A DNA stretch of 40,892 nt, from assembly GCA_937906165.1 (NCBI GenBank), contig CALCYA010000142.1, forward strand, positions 1-40,892. Direction: 5' to 3'. Numbering within the stretch: the first letter of the stretch is position 1; the number at the start of each line of letters is the position of its first letter. Source of the DNA: an uncultured Bacteroidales bacterium (lineage in GTDB: Bacteria > Bacteroidota > Bacteroidia > Bacteroidales > Bacteroidaceae). Positions 24,570 through 33,700 of this stretch are shown one piece after another. Below the pieces are notes generated by a model that saw only the letters and a list, made by a program, of their open reading frames with translations, had not been told where the DNA came from and ran no database searches. The position numbers and the translations under genes were made by a program.

Positions 24570-25775
24570 TTACTTGAGACCTTTTACAATCTCGTAAGTG
24601 TCTGTTGCAATCATCAGCTCCTCGTCTGTCGGGATAAGGAGAACCTTTACACGTGAATTCGGAGTAGAAAGGATTGCCTCCTCGCCACGCATCTTTGCGT
24701 TCACCTCCTTGTCGAGCTCAACACCGATGAATTCAAGACCCTCGAGTACTCTCTCGCGGCAGTCTGCCTGGTTCTCGCCTACACCGCCTGCGAAGATGAT
24801 GATGTCAACACCACCCATAGCGGCAGCATATGCACCGATATACTTCTTGATGCGGTAGAAATACATTGTGTTTGAAAGCTCGGCACGCTTGTTGCCCTCG
24901 TTTGCAGCAGCGCTTACCTCACGCATATCCGATGACACGCCTGAGATACCTACAACACCTGACTTCTTGTTGAGCATGTCGGAGAGACCCTGCATGTCAA
25001 GGCCTGTCTTGTCCATGATGTATGGGAGAGCACCCGGGTCAACGTCACCGCTGCGTGTACCCATCATGAGACCTGCGAGTGGAGTCATACCCATTGATGT
25101 GTCAACGCTCTTGCCATCCTTTACGGCAGCAATAGAACCACCGTTACCGATGTGGCAGGTGATGATCTTTGTACCCTCGGCAGGGATATTCAGCATCTCG
25201 AGCGCGCGCTTTGTGATGTAGCGGTGCGATGTTCCGTGGAAACCGTAACGGCGTACACCGTGCTTCTCGTAGAGCTCGTATGGGAGAGCGTACATATAAG
25301 CGTAGTCGGGCATTGTCTGGTGGAACGATGTATCGAATACACCCACCTGAGGAATCTCGGGAGCAACCTCCTTGACCGCGTTTACACCCTTGAGGTTTGC
25401 AGGGTTGTGGAGTGGTGCAAGGTCGTTGCAAGCCTCGAACACCTCAAGAACCTCGTCGGTGAGCAGTGTTGACTGGCTGAACTTCTCACCGCCGTGTACC
25501 ATGCGGTGACCTACTGCGTCAATCTCCTCGATAGACTTCACAGCACCGTACTTCTCGCTTGTGAGTACGTCGAAGATAAGGCGTACACCGATAGTGTGCT
25601 CGGGGATTGCAGTGAAGATTGTCTCCTTCTCACCGTTAGGCAGGTTGAACTTGAGGAATGAGCCCTCAAGACCGATCTTCTCGATACCGCCCTTTGCAAG
25701 CACGTTCTTTGTCTCAATGTCAATCAGCTGATACTTGATTGATGAACTTCCGCAGTTCAATACAAGAATTTTCAT
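24570..25775 (-). CDS. ackA: Acetate kinase
   Basis: A 401-residue cytoplasmic enzyme that transfers phosphate from acetyl phosphate to ADP, the ATP-yielding last step of acetate formation. The start is the ATG at 25773-25775, giving MKILVLNCGSSSIKYQLI with the conserved Asn7 and Ser-rich phosphate loop; an upstream in-frame start adds 25 residues reaching back over the intergenic gap and is rejected. Other signatures: HRMVHGGEKF, FDTSFHQTMPDYAYMYALPY, RRYGFHGTSHRYI, ITCHIGNGGSIAAVKDGKSV, DTSMGMTPLAGLMMGTRSGD and IIFAGGVGENQADCRERVL. It lies 34 bp after pta and the two clearly form an operon. Confidence 0.98.
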   Translation of the reverse strand: MKILVLNCGSSSIKYQLIDIETKNVLAKGGIEKIGLEGSFLKFNLPNGEKETIFTAIPEHTIGVRLIFDVLTSEKYGAVKSIEEIDAVGHRMVHGGEKFSQSTLLTDEVLEVFEACNDLAPLHNPANLKGVNAVKEVAPEIPQVGVFDTSFHQTMPDYAYMYALPYELYEKHGVRRYGFHGTSHRYITKRALEMLNIPAEGTKIITCHIGNGGSIAAVKDGKSVDTSMGMTPLAGLMMGTRSGDVDPGALPYIMDKTGLDMQGLSDMLNKKSGVVGISGVSSDMREVSAAANEGNKRAELSNTMYFYRIKKYIGAYAAAMGGVDIIIFAGGVGENQADCRERVLEGLEFIGVELDKEVNAKMRGEEAILSTPNSRVKVLLIPTDEELMIATDTYEIVKGLK

Positions 25776-25809
25776 TGTTATATGAGTGTTTTTAATGTTT
25801 GTGTGTCCG

Positions 25810-26820
25810 TTACTTCTTTGCTGCGATAGCCTGGTTTGCTGTGATGGCAATCATCATGTAAACATCCTCGATTGAGCAACCGCGTGAAAGGTCGTTCACA
25901 GGACGTGCGATACCCTGGAGCACGGGGCCGATAGCCTCTGCGTGACCGAGACGCTGAACGAGCTTATAGCCGATGTTACCTGCGCCGAGGTCGGGGAATA
26001 CGAGCACGTTGGCCTTGCCGGCAACTGTTGAGCCCGGAGCCTTGCTCTGGCCTACGAATGGAACGAGAGCTGCATCTGCCTGGAGCTCACCGTCGAGTGA
26101 AAGTTCCGGGTCAAGCTCGTGTGCAAGGCGTGTAGCCTCTGTAACCTTGTCTACCATCTCGTGCTTTGCAGATCCCTTTGTAGAGAAGCTGAGCATAGCA
26201 ACGCGTGGCTCCTCGAAGCCACCGATAGCCTTTGCTGTCTGTGCTGTACATACGGCAATCTGTGAGAGCTGGTTTGCGTCGGGCTGTGGTGTAACGGCAA
26301 CGTCGGCAACAAAGAGAACGCCGTCCTCGCCATACTCCTTGGCGTTTGTGATGAGCATCATGGCACCGCTCACGCAAGTGATGCCCGGAGTAGTCTTGAT
26401 AATCTGCAATGCAGGGCGCAATACGTTACCTGTTGTGTTGAGGGCACCTGCTACCTGACCGTCAGCATCACCGTTCTTGATGATGAGGCAACCGAGGTAA
26501 AGAGGGTTGTATACAAGCTTCTGTGCATCCTCCATTGTCATGCCCTTTGCCTTGCGCAACTCGTACAGGAGTGTCGCATACTTCTCGGCGTCGGGGTTGT
26601 TCTCGGGGTCGATGATTGTAGCCTTGTCGATGTTTGTAAGGCCGTTCTTCTGGGCAAGGGCGAAAATCTCCTCCTTGTTGCCAAGAATAACCAACTCTGC
26701 GATACCGTCTGCAAGGGCCTTGTCGGCTGCCTTGAGTGTACGCTCCTCTGTTCCCTCTGGAAGAACGATGCGCTGCTTGTTCTGCTGTGCACGCTCGATT
26801 AGATTCTTAATAACATCCAT
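25810..26820 (-). CDS. pta: Phosphate acetyltransferase
   Basis: A 336-residue enzyme that converts acetyl-CoA and phosphate to acetyl phosphate and CoA. It is the short form with only the PTA_PTB catalytic domain and no N-terminal DRTGG/CobB-like extension. Signatures: IVLPEGTEERTLKAADKALA at the N-terminus, DGQVAGALNTTGNVLRPALQ, MLSFSTKGSAKHEMVDKVTE, DGELQADAALVPFVGQSKAP, ANVLVFPDLGAGNIGYKLVQ and RPVNDLSRGCSIEDVYMMIA at the end. It is first in pta-ackA, with a consensus promoter and a leader of about 160 nt. Confidence 0.98.
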   Translation of the reverse strand: MDVIKNLIERAQQNKQRIVLPEGTEERTLKAADKALADGIAELVILGNKEEIFALAQKNGLTNIDKATIIDPENNPDAEKYATLLYELRKAKGMTMEDAQKLVYNPLYLGCLIIKNGDADGQVAGALNTTGNVLRPALQIIKTTPGITCVSGAMMLITNAKEYGEDGVLFVADVAVTPQPDANQLSQIAVCTAQTAKAIGGFEEPRVAMLSFSTKGSAKHEMVDKVTEATRLAHELDPELSLDGELQADAALVPFVGQSKAPGSTVAGKANVLVFPDLGAGNIGYKLVQRLGHAEAIGPVLQGIARPVNDLSRGCSIEDVYMMIAITANQAIAAKK

Positions 26821-26984
26821 AGTGTAAATATTTTATTGAAATTTGTAGTTCACGGCATTGTCTGTGGAATGTCATCACGCAGGCATTGCGTTGCCTGACA
26901 ATGCAAGGGTGAGTCGGGCGGCATTGAAGAGTGTCGGGCGACGACCGGTGCGGCAACTTACGGGATAAGTCCCGATATTCTCTA

Positions 26985-27015
26985 CAAAGTTAGGCCAAAC
27001 TGCGCGGAGAACAAA
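26985..27015 (-). promoter_or_regulatory. Promoter of pta-ackA
   Basis: On the minus strand TTTG (27012-27015), 19 bp, TAACTTTG (26985-26992): a full Bacteroidales promoter. The start would be near 26979, leaving a leader of about 160 nt before pta. The leader has short inverted pairs (CGGGA-CTTA-TCCCG near its 5' end; GCATTG...CAATGC at about 26883-26904) but no terminator-like U-tract. The rest of the 26821-27166 gap holds nothing else that I can support; only a one-mismatch TAATTTAG (27131-27138) hints at the promoter of the next plus-strand gene. Confidence 0.78.
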
Positions 27016-27166
27016 ATAAAATCTGTTTATTTTGATGCATAACGGGTTATTTTGTCGTTTGTATTCGGGTGTGTTTGTGCTGTTTCGTTTATTTGCTCCC
27101 TGTTTTCGCATTTTATTTGCGGATTTTGTCTAATTTAGCGCAGTTGAAACCAAAAGATAATGACAT

Positions 27167-27595
27167 ATGAAACATTTGACAAGAATTTTTGCGGTTGTGG
27201 CCCTTGTGGCGGCTGTGGCATCATGCGGGGGTGAAAGCACTTCCGCAGAGACTGTGAAGCCAGGTGATGTGGCTGTACAGCTTTTCAATGCAATTACCTC
27301 GGGTGATGTGCAGGTTGTGAAGGATAACATACATTTTGATTCGCAGGTCGAGAAAGATGTATTTGACGAGTACCTTGACATGGCTGTTGCTTCGCAGGAC
27401 TACAAGGAGCGCACTGCGGGCTATACAGCCAACTATGAGATAGTTTCGGATACAATCACTGCCGATACTGCCTTTGTCAAGCTCAAGGGTATGACAGCGC
27501 TCGGCAAGATGACTACTTTCAATGTGCGTCTTGTCAGAATTGAGGGTGACTGGAAGGTGGACGGTTCGCAGGCTGTGCTGCACCGTGAGAAGTGA
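27167..27595 (+). CDS. Small lipoprotein, DUF4878/NTF2-like
   Basis: A 142-residue lipoprotein: signal peptide MKHLTRIFAVVALVAAVASC with lipobox VASC and GGESTSAE after the lipidated Cys. The mature part opens PGDVAVQLFNAITSGDVQVV and ends FNVRLVRIEGDWKVDGSQAV, the pattern of DUF4878 proteins (NTF2-like cone fold): a helix describing small domains followed by strands with a Gly-Asp-Trp-Lys-Val turn. The role is unknown. It is a single-gene unit between the pta promoter and the protease gene, facing the latter, with a hairpin between them. Confidence 0.8.
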   Translation: MKHLTRIFAVVALVAAVASCGGESTSAETVKPGDVAVQLFNAITSGDVQVVKDNIHFDSQVEKDVFDEYLDMAVASQDYKERTAGYTANYEIVSDTITADTAFVKLKGMTALGKMTTFNVRLVRIEGDWKVDGSQAVLHREK

Positions 27596-27658
27596 TAGTC
27601 CTGCTCGATGTAAGGCAGGGGGTAAGGCTCACCGTTGAGCTTGACTGATACAAAAATA

Positions 27659-27688
27659 AATGGGCTGCATCATGTGATGCAGCCCATT
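27659..27688 (-). terminator. Terminator after the giant protease gene
   Basis: AATGGGCTGCATCA / TGATGCAGCCCATT, a 14-bp perfect inverted repeat with almost no spacer. On the minus strand it is followed by TTTATTTTTGTATCA, a clear U-tract, 20 bp after the protease stop. On the plus strand, after the lipoprotein gene, no U-tract follows, so it works best for the minus strand. Confidence 0.82.
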
Positions 27689-27709
27689 GTCATTATGTCC
27701 TGTTCAGGA

Positions 27710-30700
27710 TTACTCCTTTACAAAACGGTGAACAAATGTGTTGTTCTCTGTTGCAACCTTGAGGATGTATACTCCGTTTGCAAGGTTATTGATATCAAGG
27801 CTCTTTGTCTCGCCCTCGCTGACACTTTCGCTTACGATGAACGCCAGCTTGCCGCTGTAGTCGTAAACAGCGAACACTGTGTTCTCGGCGCTGAACGCGC
27901 AGGTAACGTCAAGTGTCGTGTTGTTCTCTTCAACAGTGATGAGGCTGTTTGCGTTCACACTGCCGATACCGACTCCAAGAACAACATTCACAATGAACGA
28001 TGTGCTGCTCTGTGCACCCGAAGCGTCGGTTGCAGTAACGGTAACAGTAGCCTCGCCGACGCTGTTGCCGACGAACAGTACATTGTCGCCCGAAACGAAC
28101 TTTGTCACGATGCTCTCGTCTGAGATGCTTACCTCGTATGTGAGCTCGTCACCGTCGGGGTCGCTGAACAGTGTGCCCAATGCGATAATCTCCGATGTCC
28201 CGCCAGCGAGAATCTCAATATCCTCAATCTCAACAGCTATCGGAGCGCGGTTGGTGTGCTCCACAAAGAAGTAGACAACGCTGTAGCTTGAGTGGTTATT
28301 GTTGTCCTCGGCTGTGATAGTGAATGAGTATGAACCCTCAGTCTCATAGCCCGGAGCAATCTCAAGCTCTACGCTTATAAAGGCTGTCGTACCCTCGGTT
28401 GTGATGGTGTTGCCGTTTACAGTAACGGTAGCCTCCTCGGTGTCGGCTGTAGCAGACTTGATGCTTACCATGCCGCTCTCGTCATCGAGTGTGATAGTGA
28501 GGTTGTCACCCTCTGGGTCTGAAACAGTGAAGAACACGCTTGCTGTCTCGGCCTCCTTTGCGTAGATATCCTCGGCAGGAGTGTTGATGACCGGAGTGCC
28601 GTTCTTGCTCAGGTATACAGGGAAGTTGAGTATCGGGTTGTATACGTCTGTGCTCTTGATTACTACAACAGCCTTGTTCTCTTTCTCGAGGGGTGCTGTC
28701 TCTGCATTGAGCTCAACGGTAACCTCCACACTCTCGCCCGGAGCAATCTCACCTGCTGTAACCTCGTTCTTGAGGATAGCCCAAGGAGTTCCCTCCTTTG
28801 TCTCAAGACAGCTCATGATGTAACCGAGTGAGCCGTACTGGTCCTTGAAGAGTGATGCGACATCGAACCATCCGTAACCATCGACATATCCTAAATAACG
28901 GTTAGAGACAACAGCCTCCTCCTTATATGTAATGTATGCCGGGAAGTCAACGCCTACCGGGTATGTGATACATACGTAGAACTCCTTGCCCGGTGCAATG
29001 AATACAGGACGCTCAAGCTCTGCAATCACAAACTCTGCACCCTCCATTGAGCCAATGTGTACATTGCCCTTGCCAAGTACTGTACCGGTCTCGATGTTGT
29101 CGCCGTTGATGATTTCAATTGTGAAATCGGCGTTCTCGATGGTTGTGTAATCCTGGCTTGTGAGTGTTGTCGCAAAGTATACGTGAGAGATGTTGAAGCC
29201 CTCCTCGGGAGCGACATAGTGTGTCGCAGCCTTGTAAGCAGAGTACTTGTTGCCCGAACCGTAGGTGAAGGCAGTCTTGTTGTCCTGCTTGTTTGCATGG
29301 AAGAGAGCATTGCGGTGCTCGAACTCCTGTGGAGTGTTGTAGAGGTCATCGCTGAGCTCCATTGTGCTCATTGGTATGCGTACTGTAGCAAGCTCTGTAG
29401 CTGCGGGTGCGATACCGCCGTTGCCACCACCGTTCTCGGGGAGTGACTCTCCGATACCTGAGAGGTCGAGGCTGAGCTCGTATGTGAGCTTGTGCTGGCC
29501 GTAGTTGCTGATGATGAATGTCTCGGTGCCTGTGTACAGGTCATCGACATTCTCGACACGGATCTCCTCCTTGTCAATTACCATGTATGGTGCGTTTGTT
29601 ACCACAAAGCGTACAAGAACCTCCTTCACGGTATTCTCGTCACCGTAGTAGAATCTCACCGGAACGTCGTATGTACCAGGGGTGTTCTCGATTGTTCCCA
29701 TCATGATTGGCACAGAGAACTCAATGCCATCCTTACCAACGGTCACGGGGCCGCCATAGTACTGTCCCCAAGCGTAGTTGCCTGTAGGCTCGCCTGTCAT
29801 CCAGTCGAGCTCGGGACCGTAATACCAAAGCTGTGCAGGCATAGTATAGTACTCGTCGTACCATGAGTCATAAACCTCGAATCCGCCAAGAACCTCGATG
29901 TTGTTGATTGTGAATGGCGCAGTACCTTTGTTCTCGACCTTGAATAGTGCCTCGTAGAATGCACCCATCGCGGTGATAGGACCGTGGTACTTGCTGTCAC
30001 TCATGGTCATGATGTTCTCTACATATACTGTATCGGGGAATGAAGGCTCTGCTGTACCTGTTATTGTAAGGTTGATAGGCAACTCGATGTTCTCCTTTGC
30101 AGGAACATTTGTGCTTATCTGGAGTGCACCGTTGTACTCGCCGGCCATCTTGTCTGTGAGGACATTGATGTCGATTGTCTGGCTTGCATTAGGAGCGATA
30201 GTCTGCTCAACTACAGGGCTGAACTCGACTGCGTTGCCGAATGCGATGTAGCGCTCAGGAATCTTGAAGCCCTGGCTGCCGTCCTCGTTGGAGATACCGG
30301 CAAGACCGAACGCACCATAGATGATTGCATAGTCACCGTAGCTCTTGTACTGGAACTTGAATGTTCCGTCCTTTCTGAGGATGAGCTGGTAGCATACACC
30401 GATGTTCATCGTGTTGCCGTACTCCATGAACGAAACGATAGCCTCGTTCTCGGTCACGTAGTGGTATGTACCGGCTGTCTTGCTATTGTCCATGGTGTGC
30501 AATCCCCAGTAAGGTGCGATGATGTTGGTGTAGACAGTACCTGCGGGGAACTCTGCCGGTGGCTCCGGCCACATCTTCTGGTCATCGCGCTCTGTGAATG
30601 AGACGAAACCGGTGTTGTAGATGTACATCTTGCTGTACTTCTTGCCGTAGTATGGGAACTCGAAAGGCAACTCAACTGCTACAAAGTCGTTGTTGTAGTA

Positions 30701-33700
30701 GTATGAGAAGTTGTTCTGCTCGCCCAAGCCTGTTGTCTCGATGTCAATCCACTCGAATGTCACGTTGCTGTTGTCAACCTTTGAGGTGTATGTGTATGAG
30801 GTCTTTGAGTTCTCATTTATCTCCTCGGTGAACGATACAAGTGAGTTCGGTGTAATGGCATAAACGAGTGGCTCGTTACCGTTGTTGCTGATGGTGAGAG
30901 GCTTGATGAGCTCTGTGCCGCTCTCGACAGTCTCTGTAATCTCTGTGAAGCTGAGGTCTGCAGTAGGTACTCCGATAACCTCACCGTTGAGTGTGGCTGT
31001 GAGCTCACCCGCAGATGTAGATACTGTCACGACATCGCTCACTGCACTCTCGTTCTCTGTAGGCAGAGTGATGATGTAGTCAAGTGAGAGTCCGGCAGGA
31101 ATCTTTGCCTCTTTGCTCTCCACGATAAACTTGCCCTCTGCAACGGCAACGGAGTTCACGACGAGTGTGTCCTTACCGTTGTTCTTCACCGTCAAAGGCA
31201 TCTGTGCAACAGATGTACGGAACACCTTGCCGAACTCGATTGCGCTGTTCTCAAGAACTGCTACAGGCTGGAGGCTCTCACCTGTGACCTTTGCGTTGAA
31301 TGTGATGTAAGCGGTAGAGTTGTCGGGGTCATTGCTCAATACGACAACCTTGTTGAAGGTGTCGCCGGCAATGAGCTCGTCGTTTGTTGCGATAGATGCA
31401 GTGATTGTGGCCTCCTCGCCTGGGTTTACAAGACCGTATGCAGGTGTGATGCCTGTGATGAAGCTAGTCTTTGGAGCTACATACTTCACGGCTGTTCCTG
31501 TAGCGAAACTGTAGAACATGTCGCCTGCAGGGTCATCGCTGTTGCCCCAATAGTCGGCAACATCAGCCGATGTCAGGCTCAGTTCGTCGGCAGCCTCAGG
31601 GTCAAGGATACCGCAGTAGAGTGTAGAACCCTCCTGGAACAGCATCTCGCGTGGGTAGTTGTCATAGTACATTTCGATGTCACCGTTAGGTGAAAGTATG
31701 ATGCGGAATGAGATAGGAGTATACTCCTGATCATATACCAAGCCCATTACATCCTTGTACTCGATAACGAACTTACCGTCCTGCTTTGCATATGTCACCT
31801 TTGAATCCGGGGCGAACTGCAACTGGAATCCGTAGGCCGAGATTGCACCGATGCCGTATGCAGCCTCCATTGATGGGGTGACAGGTGAACGCAGTGAGTA
31901 TACGCTCTTCGCGAATGTCACGAGTCCGAAACTTGTGATATAAATCTTGTCGTATGTCTTGCCATAGAACGGGAAGTTGAAGCCAAGAGGTATCTGCTTC
32001 GACCAGTGGTTGTCATCGCTGAACACTGATGAAATCTCTGTGCCGCCCAACAGTGCCGCAGGTGCGCTGTACTCTACACCGGTAGCACCGTTGAGGTTGC
32101 TCAATGCCGAGTAGCCGAACTTGTGGGCACCCTTGGTCTGCTCCTCGAGTGTCTCGTCAGAGTATTTTGGGAATACGAACTCAAGAGGGTAGTTACCGGT
32201 ATTGGTAATCTTGAACTCCTTTGTGAGTGCTGTAGCCTCGTCAACGTTGAGCTCGCCGACCTCGATGGTCTCGGGCTCTATGCTGATGTGTGCAGGCTCT
32301 GTAGCAACACCGCGCAGGGTAATCTTGAACTCGCTCTTGTCGTTGTTTATGAATGTGATGGTAGCTGTGTGGCTGCCGGCGCTCTTCGGGGTGTATGAAA
32401 CCTCGAATGTCTGTGCGGCACGTGCAGGGAAACCGCCGTTGATGTACGTGGGTGCCTGGAAGTGCTCCGAGCTGCATACAATATTGTTTCCGCTCAACGA
32501 ACCGTAGTAGCCGAATGGACCGTAACCCTCGTTCACAACCTCCACGGTGAGAGTCTTCTCCTGACCGACGAGCAGGTCGCCGAAGTTCACAACCTTTGCG
32601 TTTGCCATCTGTGGCTTCTGGCCGCTTACCTTGAGTGTCACAGGGATAGCGATGCTGTTGCCCTCGCTCTCGTTGGTGTTGAAACGCACGTTGAACTTGT
32701 ATGTACCGTTGCACAATGGCTGACCGTCATTTGCAATGGTGATGTCTGCTGTCTCGTTGTATTTTACGGCACCTTCGGCAGGTGTCATCACGAGCAGCTG
32801 GCTCCAGTCAGGGTTCTGGCTCACGGCAGTGATTGCCCATACAGGCGCCTCCATTGACTCGTATGGGCTGCCGGCGAGGGCGTCCTTCAGGCGTGTCCAT
32901 GTCTGGCCCATGTCATTACTCATGAAGCAGTAGTTGCTGTATGCTGCGTCAGTACCTGTAGCGAGACCAAGAGGGTAGAGCCTCTCCTGTACGGGGAAGT
33001 GTGCTACAACCCAGAATGACTCGCCAGGAGCGAAGAAGTGCTGTTCCTCGAGACGCATGATGCCATTGTTGTAGAAGTATGGCTCCCAGCTTGCAATCAG
33101 TGTGGCATTGGCGATGTTGTTGCCCTTATATATCTGGAGTGTTGGGTCTGAACCGTAGACGGTCTCAATCTTCACACCTGTGAGGTTGAAGCCCTCGGGG
33201 TACTGTGCCGGGTCAACATAGAACCACTGTGCCTGTGAATTTGTCAGGTTGGTGTCTGTGTCGCCGATTGATGCATAGTAGCTTGTGAAGTATTTGAACT
33301 CGTCAGGGTAGTCTGTTGTCTTGAAGTCGGCTGTGCTGAACTTCTCGTTTGCCTCATAAGGCTTTGCGCTCAGCTTGCCGCTGTAAGCCTTGACGATACC
33401 CGGCTGCGGGTTCTTTGAATAGGTCGAGATAGATGACTGTGTAGTACGTGCGAAACCGTTCCATTTGAGCAAGCCCTCATCCTCGTTCTTGATTGTGATT
33501 ACCTTGCTCGCAACGGGTGCGTCGGGTGTCACGCTAAGTGAGATGCTTGTTGTGTTTGTAGTCATCTTAGGACCTGCATTTGTTGTAGCCGATACCACAG
33601 GAGAGAGTTCCGAAGCGTCACCCCAACGGTTCACAGCCTTGATGGCAATGTAGTATGTTGTGAGTGAAGCAAGGCCTTTGAGCTCGAATGTGTATGTGTC

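Noticed and set aside
26875..27111. Open frame of 78 codons on the minus strand upstream of pta
   Set aside because: It covers the pta promoter and leader, has no signal or recognised domain, biased composition, and ends before pta without coupling; more likely a chance frame.
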